Notes: generated from the sequence alone by a model not told the origin. 64,000 nucleotides of DNA from Inia geoffrensis (GCA_036417435.1 CM070901.1:8468001-8532000); one strand, 5' to 3'; shown: positions 1-12,267, counted from the stretch's first letter. A program made the numbers and translations.

Positions 1-41
1 CCCACAAGCCGCGTGGCACGGCCAAAAAAAAAAAAAAAAAA
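1..41 (+). repeat. 3' tail of a tRNA-derived SINE, cut by the window edge
   Basis: The window opens in a segment ending 'gcacggcc' followed by a run of 18 A. This matches the end of the SINE at 60659-60922 ('cgacacagccaaaaat'), so it is the 3' end of a CHR-type SINE on the plus strand. Its 5' end lies outside the window. The family call rests on this short tail only. Confidence 0.55.
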
Positions 42-454
42 GATTTCCCTAGACCTGCTTCCTTTTGTCTACAACCGGCCTGTCCACAGGGATGATGACA
101 AGAGGAGACATGAAGAGATGCAAAGTACCATAGAGCATCAAGCTGTTATATCAATTCATTATAACTTCCCGGTAAAAATACAGACATGTGTCGGATGGTC
201 TAAAGTTCCTGGGAAGAGGCAACACGAAGAACAAGGCTGCAAACCTCCTTATTTGCTCTCCGCAGGTTTGGGGCCGGCCAGCCAATTTGGTAGAAGTCTC
301 CCTCTTCCTCACCTTCTGTTGCAGCAAATATTGTGAATTCCGCCTATAAATCTCTGTTTGCTTCCTCATTTCTATCACAGACACAGGGACAGACACTAGG
401 GACAGACCCGCCCTGTGCTGTGCTTTCTCGGCCTCTCAGACTCACTCCAGGCCA

Positions 455-790
455 TTCGCTATACAGCAGCCAGAACGATATTCAACATTAAAATTCAGGC
501 ACGTCACACCCCTGACTGAAGCCCTTCAGACGTGATCTGGGGATAAAATCCAAACCTCTCGGTGGGACTGCAGCCAGCTTGTCACCTCTCCCGCTATTTC
601 CTGAGTGGGCGGAACGCCCACGTTTCTGAGAGCGCCGTCCTCCGGCTCCCAAACTTCACCCATGTTCCCTCCAACAGGGACTCTCTCCTCTTCACCTAAG
701 AAGACGCCCCTCTACACTCAGGTGAGACCCCACTTCCTGGGGAGGCTTTCCCTGACTCCACACGAGGTTACAGACCAGCCACCAAGTGCT
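455..790 (+). repeat. Ancient LINE L2 fragment
   Basis: The text runs through L2-like phrases in the expected order: a 'cagcagccagaacgat' block, a 'gtcacacccctgactgaagccc' type block, 'gataaaatccaaac', and 'ccacttcctggggaggctttccctgac'. The same order is seen in the better L2 copy at 55140-55985. It is a diverged relic of the 3' half of L2 with no coding capacity; the 87-codon frame inside it (605-868) is not a gene. Family recognition is from memory of the consensus. Confidence 0.6.
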
Positions 791-1229
791 GTGGCTGCAC
801 CCTCCACTTCCACAAACTCCAGCAAACTTCACTTACGTTATTTGGCTAATTCGATCTTTGATAGATAAGTTCCTTTACTATGTGCCCCTTCTTTATCCTC
901 GTGTCTTACAAGCATGCATGTAACTTGAAACCAAGGGCGATAATTACATGCCAGTCTCTGACAAATTTTTAATCTTTTCCAACACTTCTGAGTGAAGAAA
1001 AACATTGAAAACCACGTCTAATTTGTTGCCTCTTTTTGGAAAAAGCCAAAAGGAGAAATAAAAACGTAATTATGAGCATCTTCCTCTTCCCACCCCACCC
1101 TCACCTCTCCAGTTCCACTTTCCTTCTATCCTCACAGAGGAAGCAATTCTGGGCCCCGAGCAAAGGTTTTTATACATAGGATCGATAACTCCTTAAAAGT
1201 TGGTAATAGGAAACAAATACGAAACACAT

Positions 1230-1790
1230 GTCTCTTGGGCTCAAATTCATATGCACTGGCCTCAGCAGCTGCTGGGTGTGGAAACTCCAGCCCCTTGTGA
1301 CCCCCCCGGAGCCAAATGAAGGGGCTCTGCACCAGCGCCTGAAGCTTAGCAGCCCTGGACAGTGGCAGGAGGAGAGGGCCCAGGGCTCGAGGCAGCCATC
1401 TATGTCACCCAAGTGAAAATCCACCTCCGGAAAAACACACAGATCGTTCCCTTAGAGAAATATTAGATCCACTTCACTGCTCTTTCTGGCATATCTTACC
1501 CTACTTTGCCCTCCTCTCTCCCAAAAAGCCCCGCTCAGAAATCTTCCCTCTTGCAGGGAAAGGATGCAAGTCAAATGCCATCACCATCACTCTGCGTTCC
1601 CTGCAGAGACTGTGGACGAGAAGCCCTGTGCCCGCACTGCTCTGCCTCAGGTCCACGTTCACGTTCCTGGCACTGGTGGGGCCCCTGGTACTCCCCACTG
1701 CTGGGCCTGGCCTGGTGCCCAGGCAGACGGCCACCTCTGAGAGCTCCCTTCTCCAGAAATGACACCATTTCCATCAGTGCAGGGTTTGTT
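1230..1790. other. G+C-rich unrecognised block
   Basis: This stretch is much richer in G+C than its AT-rich surroundings. It holds overlapping short open frames on both strands (62 to 98 codons), but none has recognisable protein domains, and their overlap in several frames is what G+C-rich, stop-poor DNA gives by chance. It could be an old repeat, a remnant exon or unique DNA. I do not recognise it. Confidence 0.3.
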
Positions 1791-3459
1791 TCTTTATTTT
1801 AAAAACCCAAGGATTGAAAAGGCATTTAGTCCGAAGCAAAGCACCGATGAGACTAACACAGATATACAATGGAAGAAACCTCTGTATTGATATATTTGCC
1901 TCTCCATTCCAACATCTCCTGTGGCCAAACTTCTCAAGCGTGGTCTTCTGGGAGGAACAGCATTGGGGTGTTTTCCCTCCACAGCTCCGTTACGAGGAGA
2001 AAAGGATATTTTTACAGCATCAGTGATGAAAACCCAAGCGAGAAAATTTAGACAACGTTGGCAGTTTTTCACATTTACTTCAACACAGAAATAAATCCCA
2101 ACTAGATCTCGATCAGCAAGGAAGAAGTATTATTTGAAAAATTATGTGTTAGTACCGGGAACGTGAAATTTCTATTTCTGAACTAGTAATGTTTATTAGA
2201 TATGCTTCCCACTGCTCTGTATTATTAATGTACACTTTATTATTTCTTAGGTTACTAGGCTTATTATGCTTTATGGATTTTCAAGGAGCTGATTATATAG
2301 TTTTTCAGTTAATTAGGTCACTTTGTAATACTAGACTATAAAAGGCATTTTTTGAAAACAATAAAGGAAAACATTTCCTATGTGTGATGACAATCTAGTA
2401 AATCATTTAATTATTTGATCTGCTGGAAAGAATGCCAAGTGTTATCATAAGCTACTTTTCATAGTTGGATAGCTTACTAAATATAGAAAGAAAGATATGT
2501 AACACACTGATCCATGAACGTGCTCTGAAAAGAAATTAGGATTTCAATTTTTCCAATAAGAAATGATATCATTTAGCTAAAATTTATGGTAAACACACTT
2601 GGGGGGGTGTCTGCCTAAACCATGGCCCGTACTCTAGAAACTGCTCGGTACAGATATCCACAGAAAAGCAGAGACTGGAAAACACACCCTTTAAAGGAAA
2701 GCACAAGACGGGAACTAGCTTCCTAGTCTCCAGATCTAAGGATGTGGGGGCTGAATTACACCCACCTCATACCCACAAGTATAATTTATACCCATTTCCC
2801 CATTAGCTCATATCCCTGTGCATTTTGGGACACAGATATACTTGATTTTCTTAAAGTTTCCTTTTTTTTTAATAGGTTTTTTTTTTTTTCATTTAATCTA
2901 GATGGAGTGAATTTCTCTTGCATGCAAACAAACAATCCCTGGTCAAAACAGCACATGCCCACGTAAATCATTGCGTTTTAGGAAAGTAAACTTCTGCCTT
3001 AATGAAACTATGTTTTGAAAAATCAATGGCACGTCAAGAAAAACTCAAGTTATATCCAAATTGGTACTTGTAAGCTACAGCAACACCATGAACAGAGTAA
3101 GATATTTTTGAGTCAACCTTCTTTTGTCTTGTTTCTTTTACCACCTGTAAGAGTTAAACACTGATTAGTGGATCAGATAATGCAGGATAGATCTAATCAT
3201 GGGAACAGAAACCAGATTACTGTGTAGGAAGGGAAAGCTCTGATTTGTAGCATTTAACGTTTTCTTCGTGTAAGTATTCCCACTGTGCCCAGTTTCAAGT
3301 TCCCAATGCGACATCACTAAACACGGAGTTGAGCAAAGATGCTCATCGTCGGCTCAGAAGCCCACAAGAGCCATCACATGCCACTGGATGGATTCAGTGA
3401 AGGACAGTGCAAGTCAAAATAATAAACTAAACATGATTGCTTGATTCAATCCACCTCTC
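1791..3459. other. Unique AT-rich DNA, nothing recognised
   Basis: No gene, recent transposon or long repeat is visible here. There are short T runs near 2862-2890. Short open frames on both strands (up to 92 codons) have no recognisable content. Confidence 0.5.
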
Positions 3460-3464
3460 AGAGA

Positions 3465-3542
3465 TGCTGAGTAGCTAGCCTATTGGTCACAAAATAAGTG
3501 GCAGAGCCTAGATTCCCATGCTGGTGGCCTGATTTATACAAC
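3465..3542 (-). repeat. Possible MIR fragment
   Basis: A short reverse-orientation match to the middle of MIR: 'gtcacaaaataagtggcagagcctagattcccatgctgg' resembles the MIR text around 'agtggcagagccgggattcgaaccc'. Only this piece is readable, so the call is weak. Confidence 0.4.
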
Positions 3543-4063
3543 TGAGTCAGAGTACTAAATATAACCTACTAATTAATAAGTCTTCACACCAGTATCTTCT
3601 ATTAGGTAAATCCTACCCCTGAAATTGCAAACCAAGAACAAGCAAAATAAAACTAATTATCCCTAGTATTCACCAGTCAACAGATTCTTATTTCTGTAAG
3701 GTCTGAGATCAAAGTCCAAAAACAATGAATTCTACTGGTTTCAAGGGAGTCAAGGTTCTAAACCTAAATATATGCTAGCTTATCAATTGCTAGTTAACCA
3801 ATTAATTTTCATGAAGTAGAATTTACAACCACACCCCTACCACTCCCCTCCATTTCAATAATTTCATCCTATGTATCTATCACAAAGAATTATTTGGCAT
3901 TTCTGATATACCATACTCTTTTTAAAAGCCATACTGTTTCAGAAACTATTCTCACACTTCTGACTACATTTTCACTTATTCTCTAATCCCCAGCTAAACC
4001 TCAACTCACCCATGAGTCCTGCTCCAACCCCTCAGACAGAATCACTCACTACACTCTTGAGTT

Positions 4064-4275
4064 GTTTTGTTTTGTTTTTTTTGCAGTACGCGGGCCTTTC
4101 CCTGCTGTGGCCTCTCCCATTGCAGAGCACAGGCTCAGGACGCGCAGGCTCAGCGGCCACGGCTCACGGACCTAGCCGCTCCGCGGCATGTGGGATCTTC
4201 CCGGACCGGGGCACGAACCCGTGTCCCCTGCATCGGCAGGCGGACTCTCAACCACTGCACCACAAGGGAAGCCCT
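4064..4275 (-). mobile_element. CHR-type SINE with 11-bp target-site duplication
   Basis: Read on the minus strand, it begins 'agggcttcccttgtggtgcagtgg', passes through a tRNA-like promoter region ('ggttcgtgccccgg'), and ends in an A-rich tail, seen here as the T-rich stretch 4064-4082. Perfect 11-bp direct repeats 'actcttgagtt' flank it at 4053-4063 and 4276-4286, as expected for L1-driven target-primed insertion. CHR SINEs are tRNA-derived elements of whales, hippos and ruminants. The many CpG sites and intact flanks suggest a fairly young copy. It is non-coding; the open frames crossing it have no protein meaning. Confidence 0.9.
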
Positions 4276-4286
4276 ACTCTTGAGTT

Positions 4287-4879
4287 CTAGCAACACTTTT
4301 CCAGGTATATTTTGGCTATTACCATCTGACCTTCCATTTTAACCTTAAATAGCTGTCCAACACAGTACCTGATGGAGAATTGGGTGTCCTACTGAGTTAT
4401 ACAGAATGAATGGCTGAATTAATTCTAAAAATATTTGATACCCTTTCTTTACGGGAAAAATGTGAATGTCCTTCAAGCATAAATGAATAGGGTTGGGATA
4501 GATCATTGTACATAGATAAATAAACCAAAAAACTCATTTTCCTACTCCAACTAAGTAAACTTAAAAACTAAGTTGGAAAAACTTTTAGCTCGCATTTTCA
4601 ATGCTATTGCATAAGCCCTAGTCACCACCAAAGGGGCTTTTCTAATGGGGAGAAAAGTTTTCTGGTGGTCTTGATATTAAAGAAGGATTAAATTCACTCA
4701 GTGCCTTAACATGACCCTCAACCAAAGACATCCCCATCTAAGCACAGCTGTTCTACAATTACACAAACTAATTTCCCTAATAACTTCCTGTAAAGGTGTG
4801 TGTGTATTTGCATGTGTCCCTATGAGAGGAGGAGAGGGCTGGGGAGAGGGAGCAGAAAATGAAATAACAAACGTCTGGA
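4287..4879. other. Unique DNA, nothing recognised
   Basis: AT-rich non-coding sequence between the CHR SINE and a MIR scrap. It contains only a short GT run near 4796-4806. I see no gene or repeat family. Confidence 0.45.
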
Positions 4880-4990
4880 CAGGAAGTTGTTCTTGTCTAT
4901 TATCCTATTTTACAGAGAAAAAAACTGACCCTCAGAGAAACTGAATACTTCTTGCTGACGCAGGGCCTGAACCTGAGCCCTCTCACAACC
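4880..4990 (-). repeat. MIR fragment
   Basis: Reverse-orientation MIR text: 'ctattatcctattttacagagaaaaaaactgaccctcagagaaactga' matches the well-known MIR block around 'attttacagatgaggaaactgaggc', followed by a degraded 'cctgaacctgagcc'. It is an old SINE relic. Confidence 0.6.
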
Positions 4991-5252
4991 CATGGAATAT
5001 TAACATCTTTCCACATGGCAGCACCTACTGCCTCCTGTTCCTTTCTCTTTCACTATTATCCTGAGACAGGCTAAGTCCTATGAAATGCAGAGCTAGCAAG
5101 AAATATCAGAGGATGTGATGATGGTCATGCCGCCACCCTAAAAGGATCTGATTATTTCAGTCACCCAGATTCATTCGTGACCTTGAGAAAGTCAACTTTC
5201 TCTCGGCATCACCGACCCAAGTTCAAACAGGAACTGTTATTGCAACATCTTG

Positions 5253-5275
5253 ATTAATGAGTCTGACTCATTAAT
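5253..5275. promoter_or_regulatory. Perfect 23-bp palindrome with AP-1-like core
   Basis: The bases 'attaatgagtc' at 5253-5263 are followed by one T and then the exact reverse complement 'gactcattaat' at 5265-5275. The centre contains TGACTCA (5264-5270), the consensus bound by AP-1 bZIP dimers, flanked on both sides by ATTAAT homeodomain-like sites. An E-box-like 'cacgtg' lies just downstream (about 5288-5293). The palindrome is seen directly; regulatory function is inference. Confidence 0.35.
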
Positions 5276-5293
5276 AAAATGATGGAGCACGTG

Positions 5294-6801
5294 TGTACAA
5301 ATTTTTCTTTTAGACCAAAATGGTTGTTAGGGACTAGAATTACTTCTGAGTTAAAGTAATCAGAGTTTTGCTCAGTGTGTAATCTCTTCGATAATGTCAG
5401 AGATCAAAATGACTGTCATAGATACAAATAAACGCATTTTTACTTTCCTGGGTGTAACAAAATGTACACATCAGAACTAAACAGACACATTCTAACGTCT
5501 TTAATTTATTGGATGTGAGGCTCCACTACTTCACATTTCCCTGATCTGAGCAAAAAACACCCACGTCTCAGAAGTGAGAAACGTGTTCTGGGAAAAAGCA
5601 GATATGAAATGTTTTCATTTTTATAAATGACTTGCCTGTATGGTTCACTATTATATATTAAATGGCTCCTCTGATTTGAAGAACTTTCAAGCTGAACCTA
5701 CAAGCCCAATATAAACAGTCATTTAACAGGATGAAAGAAGTCATTCCATCTTCTCTTGAATCTTCATGCTTCCTTCTCTGCCCCTTTCCATTTACCACAC
5801 AGAATGGATTTTGGACTATCAAGTCTTAGCCCTTCTATAACGCAGTACTTCTTCCAAGGCAATTCGGTGCATTTTAAACGGAGAAGAAATGAAAAAGCAT
5901 ACCACCAGCTGATTAACTGCCTATCAATTTATTTAAATCAGCTTAATTTTTCCCACAGAATTCAGATATAGTGAAAATGCCCTCAACTGATGCTCCTAAC
6001 GGGAATCCCTTGAAGAAGGAAGAAACACTTTCCAATCAATTCTTTCAAATTCATAAGGTAAAGCCACCTCTAATTCAAGCTAATAAAATGCAGGAAGCCA
6101 GAAGACTGGAAAACTCAGTCTAGCAAGTTTGCTTTTTCAAAGCTGAAAAGAATCCGAAGAACTTAGTGGCCTAATAAAATATCTGCCATCAGGACTGGTA
6201 CGGTTATGTCCTTGAAAATGAATTCGTGACGACACAGATAGTTTCTGTACTTGAGTAACGGTATCTGTGCTTTCACGTAGCTTTCTCAAGGAATTATTTT
6301 ATTCCCCAACCCCACTTGATCAATAGCAGCTCAATACCGTTCATGATGAGTACAGAAGTATTCTTTCCATTTTCTGGACTTGAAAGCTGATGTACGTGAA
6401 AAGGTTGACTTTAATCCTATTAATATGTAAAGGATTACACCAAAATTGTACACGGCAACTCCAGGCTGTCCATTTACAGCTGGCCTCCTGACCCAAGTTG
6501 AATGTTCCCTCCCTACGTGTCCAGTGCATTTGTCCAAAATGTCTCCATTGCTTTCAAGGCCTCACATATATACTCTTACCTTTAGCACATCACTTCACAA
6601 TAAATTTTTTTAAGTAAATAGTCCATCTGACCCGAGCTATCTCAATTTTTCATCCATCTATGTGAACACTGTTCTATATATTTAGTCCTCCTATTTTTTT
6701 TCCCTCTACTTCAGATTTTGCATTCCGGAACTAAACCCAGTCTGATACCTGCCCTTTGCACATTTCTCAGAATCTTGTCCCTTCAAGTACTTCTTCTCAC
6801 G
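5294..6801. other. Unique DNA, nothing recognised
   Basis: AT-rich sequence without a recognisable gene or repeat. Open frames at 5756-5971 (plus) and 6331-6537 (minus) are short and carry no recognisable domain, and no splice or promoter context supports them. Confidence 0.45.
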
Positions 6802-6815
6802 CAATTTTCTTTTTG

Positions 6816-7037
6816 TTTTGTTTTGTGTTTTTTTTTTTTTTTGCGGTACGCGGGCCTCTCACTGTTGTGGCCTCTCCCTTTGCGGAGGAACAGGCTCCGG
6901 ACGCGCAGGCTCAGCCGCCATGGCTCACGGGCCCAGCCACTCCGCGGCATGTGGGATCTTCCCGGACCGGGGCACGAACCCATGTCCCCTGCATCGGCAG
7001 GCAGACTCTCAACCACTGCGCCACCAGGGAAGCCCCA
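6816..7037 (-). mobile_element. CHR-type SINE beside the tail of an L1
   Basis: The same family as the copy at 4064-4275, and very similar to it over the whole tRNA-derived body. The A-tail appears as a T run at about 6827-6842. Fourteen-base direct repeats 'caattttctttttg' flank it (6802-6815 and 7038-7051). The right-hand repeat runs straight into the 3' end of the minus-strand L1, so the SINE probably landed in or next to that L1's A-rich tail, a T-rich target on this strand. Non-coding. Confidence 0.9.
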
Positions 7038-7406
7038 CAATTTTCTTTTTGGTAACACCTTTATTAGAGTATAATTTCTTTAGAGTGTTGCATTAGTTGC
7101 TGCTGTGTAACAAAGGAATCAGCTATATGCATACATATATCCCTATAACACGTCCCTCTTGCATCCCCCTCCCACCTCCCTATCCCACCCCTCTAGGTGG
7201 TCACAAAGCACCCAGCTGATCTCCCTGTGCCGTGCGGCTGCTTCCCACTAGCTATCTATTTTACGTTTGGTAGTGAATATGTGTCAGTGCCACTGTCTCA
7301 CTTCGTCCCAGCTTACCCTTCCCCCTCCCCATGTCCTCAAGTCCATTCTCTACGTCTGTATCTTTATTCCTGTGCTGGCCCTAGGTTCTTCAGAACCATT
7401 TTTTTT

Positions 7407-10400
7407 TTAGATTCCATAGATATGTGTTAGCATATGGTATTTGTTGTTCTCTTTCTGACTTACTTCACTCTGTATGACAGACTCTAGGTACATCCACCTC
7501 ACTAACAATACCTCAATTTCATTTCTTTGTATGGCTGAGTAATATTCCATTGTATGTATGTGCAACATCTTCTTTATCCATTCATCTGTCGATGGACACT
7601 TAGGTTGCTCCATGTCTTGGCTATTGCAAATAGTGCTGCAGTGAACACTGTGGTACATGACTCTTTTTGAATTATGGTTTTCTCAGGGTATATGCCCAGT
7701 AGTGTGATTGCTGGGTCGTATGGTACTTCTACTTGTAGTTTTTAAGGAACCTCCATCCTGTTCTCCATAGTGGCTGCATCAATTTACATTCGCACCAACA
7801 GTGCAAGAGGGTCCCCTTTTCTCCACACCCTCTCCAGCATTTATTGTTTGTAGACTTTTTGATGATAGCCACTCTCACTGGTGTGAGGTGATAGATACCT
7901 CATCGTAGTTTTGATATGCATTTCTCTAATGATAGTGATGCAGAGCATCCTTTCATGTGTTTGTTGGCAATCTGTATATCTTCTTTGGAGGAACGTCTGT
8001 TTAGGTCTTCTGCCCATTTTTGGGTTGGGTTGTTTTTTTGATATTGAGCTGCATGAGCTGCTTGTATATTTTGGAGTTTAATCCTTTGTCAGTTGCTTCG
8101 ATTGCAAATATTTTCTCGCATTCTGAGGGTTGTCTTTTTGTTGTTTACGGTTTCCTTTGCTGTGCAAAAGCTTTTAAGTTTCATTAGATCCCATTTGTTT
8201 ATTTTTGGTTTTATTTCCATTTCTCTAGGAAGTGGGTGAAAAAGGATCTTGCTGTGATTTATGTCATAGAGTGTTCTGCCTATGTTTTCCTCTAAGAGTT
8301 TGATAGTATCTGGCCTTAAATTTAGGTCTTTAATCCATGTTGAGTTCATTTTTGTGTATGGTATTAGGGAGTGTTCTAATTTCGTTCTTTTACGTGTAGC
8401 TGTCCAGTTTTCCCAGCATCACTTACTGAAGAGGCTGTCTTCTCTCCATTGTATATTCTTGCCTCCTTTATCAAACGTAAGGTGACCATATGTGCATGGG
8501 TTTATCTCTGGGCTTTCTATCCTGTTCCGTTGATCTATATTTCTCTTTTTGTGCCCATACCATACTGTCTTGATTGCTGTAGCTTTGTAGTATAGTATGA
8601 AGTCAGGGAGCCTGATTCCTCCAGTTCCGTTTTTCTTTCTCAAGATTGCTTTGGCTATTCGGGGTCTTTTGTATTTCCATACAAATTGTGTAATTTTTTA
8701 TTCTAGCTCTGTGAAAAATGCCACTGGCAGTTTGATAGGGATTGCATTGAAGCTGAAGATTGCTTTGGATAGTATAGTCATTTTCACAATGTTGATTCTT
8801 CCAATCCAAGAACATGATAGATCTCTCCATCTATCTGTATCATCTTTAATTTCTTTCATCAGTGTCTTACAGCTTCCTGCATACAGGTCTTTCGTCTCGT
8901 TTGGTAGGTTTATTCCTGGGTATTTTATTCTTTTTGTTACAATGGTAAATGGGAGTGTTTCCTTAATTTCTCTTACAGATTTTTCATCATTAGTATATAG
9001 GAATGCAAGAGATTTCTGTGCACTAATTTTGTACCCTGCTACTTTACCAAATTCACTGATTAGCTCTAGTAGTTTTCTGGTAGCATCTTTAGGATTCTCT
9101 ATGTATACTATCATGTCATCTACAAACAGTGACAGCTTTACTTCTTCTTTTCCGATTTGGATTCCTTTTATTTCTTTTTCATCTCTGAATGATGTGGCTG
9201 AAACTTCCAGAACTATACTGAATAATAGTGATGAGAGTGGGCAACCTTGTCTTGTTCTTGATCTTAGTGGAAATGGTTTCAGTTTTTCACCATTGAGGAT
9301 GATGTTGGCTGTTGGTTTATAATATGTGGGCTTTACTATGTTGAGGTTAGTTCCCTCTATGCGTATTTTCTGGAGGGTTTTTTTCATATATGGGTGTTGA
9401 ATTTTGTAGAAAGCTTTTTCTGCAACTATTGAGATGATCATATGGTTTTTCTCCTTCAATTTGTTAATATGGTGTATCACATTGATTGATGTGGGTATAT
9501 AGAAGAATCCTTGCATCCCTGGAATAAACGCCACTTTATAATGGTGTGTGATCCTTTTAATGTGCTGTTGGATTTTGTTTGCTAATATTTTGTTGAGGAT
9601 TTTTGCATCTATGTTCATCAGTGATGTTGGCCTGTAGTTTTCTTTCTTTGTGACATCTTTGTCTGGGTTTGGTATCAGGGTGATGGTGGCCTCGTAGATG
9701 AATTTGGGAGTGTTCCTCCCTCTGCTATATTCTGGAAAAGTTTGAGAAGGATAGGTGTTAGCTCTGCTCTAAATGTTTGATAGAATTTGCCTGTGAGGCC
9801 ATCTGGTCCTGGGCTTTTGTTTGTTGGAAGATTTTTAATCACAGTCTCAATTTCAGTGCTTGTGATTGGTCTGTTTACATTTTCTGTTTCTTCCTGGTTC
9901 AATCCCAGAAGGTTGTGCGTTTCTAAGAATTATCCATTTCTTCCAGCTTGTCCATTTTATTGGCATAGAGTTGCTTGTAGTAATCTCTCATGATCCTTTG
10001 TATTTCTGCAGTGTCAGTTGTTACTTCTCCTTTTTCATTTCAAATTCTATTGATATGAGTCTTCTCCCTTTTTTTCTTGATGAGTCTGGCTAATGGTTTA
10101 TCAATCTTCTCACAGAACCAGCTTTTACTTTTATTGATCTTTGTGATCGTTTCCTTCATTTATTTTTCATTTATTTCTGATCTGACCTTTATGATTTCTT
10201 TCCTTCTGTTAACTCTGGCATTTTTCTGTTCTTCTTTCTCTAATTGCTTTAGATGTAAGGTTAGGTTGTTTGAGATTTTTCCTGTTTCTTGAGGTAGGAT
10301 TGTATTGCTATAAACTTCCCTCTTAGAACTGCTTTTGCTGCATCCCATAGGTTTTGGGCGATTGTGTTTTCATTGTCATTTATTTCTAGGTTTTTTTTTA

Positions 10401-11205
10401 CTTCCTCTTTGATTTCTTTAGTGATCTCTTGGTAATTTAGTACTGTATTGTTTAGCCTCCATGTGTTTTTTTTTGTTTGTTTTTTTACAATTTTTTGCCT
10501 GTAATTGATATCTAGTCTCATAGAGTTGTGGTCAAAAAAGATACTCGATACGACTTCAATTTTCTTAAATTTACCAAGGCTTGATCTGTGACCCAAGATA
10601 TGATCTATCCTGGAGAATGTTCCATGAGCACTTGAGAGGAAAGTGTATTCTGTTGTTTTGGGATGGAATATCCTGTAAATATCAGTTAAGTCCATCTTGT
10701 CTAATGTGTCATTTAAAACTTGTGTTTCCTTATTTATTTTCATTTTGGATGATCTGTCAATTGGTGAAAGTGGGGTTTTAAAGTCCCCTGCTATTATTGT
10801 GTTACTGTCAGTTTCCCCTTTTGTGGCTGTTAGCATTTGCCTTATGTACTGAGGTGCTATGTTGGGTGCATAAATATTTACAATTGTTATATCTTCTTCT
10901 TGGATTGATCCCTTGATCATTAGGTATTGTCCTTCTCTGTCTCCTGTAATAGTCTTTAACATCTATTTTGTCTGATATGAGAATTGCTACTCCAGCTTTC
11001 TGTCGATTTCCATTTGTATAGAATATCTTTTTCTATCCCCTCACTTTCAGTCTGTATGTGTCCCTAGGTCTGAAGTGGGCCTCTACAGAGAGCATATATA
11101 CACATCTTGTTTTTGTATCCATTCAGCCAGTCTATATGTTTCGGTTGGAGCATTTAATCCATTTACATTGAAGGTAATTATCAATATGTATGTTCCTATT
11201 ATCAT
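7407..11205 (-). pseudogene. L1 ORF2 (endonuclease plus reverse transcriptase), broken
   Basis: ORF2 normally encodes an APE-type endonuclease, a reverse transcriptase and a Cys-rich C-terminus, and drives L1 and SINE insertion. The endonuclease piece is open at 10962-10261, with 'IVNIYAPN', 'IAGDFKTPLSP' and 'SRIDHILGHR'. In the GDFN motif the catalytic Asn is replaced by Lys. The reverse-transcriptase piece is open at 9902-9675 ('[13 protein letters not shown]') and 9618-8698, which holds '[14 protein letters not shown]'; the usual FADD is FVDD here, with both Asp kept. C-terminal pieces lie at 8643-8419, 8349-8089 and 7658-7407. Between them, stops and frameshifts break the frame at least five times. 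Upstream of 10962 the frame is already closed by several stops. Confidence 0.92.
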
Positions 11206-11263
11206 TTTCTTAATTGTTTTGGGTTTGTTATTGTAGGCCTTTTCTTTCTCTTGTGTTTCCTGC

Positions 11264-12140
11264 CTAGAGAAGTTCCTTTAGCATTTGTTGTACAGCTGGT
11301 TTGGTGGTGTTGAATTCTCTTAGCTTTTGCTTGCCTGTAAAATTTTGATTTCTCTGTCAAATCTGAGTGAGATCCTTGCTGGGTAATCTTGGTTGTAGGT
11401 TTTTCCCTTTCATCACTTTAAATATGTCCTGCCACTCCCTTCTGGCTTGCAGAGTTTCTGCTGAAAAGTCAGCTGTTAACCTTATGGGGATTCCCTTGTA
11501 TGTTATTTGTTGCTTTTCCTTTACTGCTTTTATTATTTTTCCTTTGTACTTAGTTTCTGATAGTTTGATTAATATGGGTCTTGGCATCTTTCTCCTTGGA
11601 TTTATCCTGTATGGGACTCTCCGTGCTTCTTGGACTTGACTGTTTCCTTTCCCATATTAGGGAAGTTTTCAACTACAATCTCTTCAAATATTTTCTTTGT
11701 TTCTTTTTCTCTTCTTCTTCTGGGACCCCCATAATTCGAATGTTGGTGAATTTAATGTTGTCCCAGAGGTCTCTCAGACTGTCCTCAATTCTGTTTATTC
11801 TTTTTTGTTTACCCTGCCCTGTAGTAGTTATTGCCACTATTTTATCTTCCAGGTCACTTATCTGTTATTCTGCCTAAGTCATTCTGCTGATTCCTTCTAG
11901 AGAAGTTTTAATTTCATTTATTGTGCTGTTCATCATTGTTTGTTTGCTCTTTAGTTCTTCTAGGTCCTTGTTAAACATTTCTTGTATTTTCTCCATTCTA
12001 TTTCCAAGATTTTGGTTCATCTTTAGTATCATTACTCTGAATCCTTTTTCATGTAGACTGCCTATTTCCTCTTCAGTTGTTAGGTCTGGTAGGTTTTTGC
12101 CTTGCTCCTTCATCTGTTGTGTATTTCTCTGTCTCCTCAT
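11264..12140 (-). pseudogene. L1 ORF1 (RNA-binding coiled-coil protein), broken
   Basis: The first Met at 12140 opens an 88-residue frame (to 11874) rich in Glu, Lys and Leu, including 'LGNRMEKIQEMFNKDLEEL'. This is the coiled-coil start of L1 ORF1p, which trimerises and coats L1 RNA. After a frameshift region, the C-terminal domain reopens at 11587-11357 with 'RLTADFSAETLQARREWQDI', typical of the ORF1p C-terminus. A premature stop follows near 11355. In the same reading the usual end ('GKQKLREF...') continues to a stop at about 11264-11266. Confidence 0.85.
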
Positions 12141-12213
12141 TTTGCTTAACTTACTGTGTTTGGGGTCTCCTTTTCACAGGCTGCAGGTTCATAGTTCCCC
12201 TTGTTTTTGGTGC

Positions 12214-12267
12214 CTGCCCCCAGTAGCTAAGGTTGGTTGTGTCTGCCCCCAGTAGCTAAGGTTGGTT
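12214..12267. repeat. Two-copy 29-bp tandem duplication in the L1 5' UTR
   Basis: The 25-base text 'ctgcccccagtagctaaggt' plus 'tggtt' occurs at 12214-12238 and again at 12243-12267, a period of 29 bases. It lies just upstream of the ORF1 start on the minus strand. It probably arose by local slippage or unequal exchange after or before insertion. Confidence 0.85.

Noticed and set aside
6718..7074. Overlapping frames of 91-118 codons on both strands
   Set aside because: All are translations of the CHR SINE body in different phases.
8597..9322. 241-codon plus-strand open frame
   Set aside because: It is the antisense of the L1 ORF2 reverse-transcriptase region; the minus strand carries the recognisable protein motifs.
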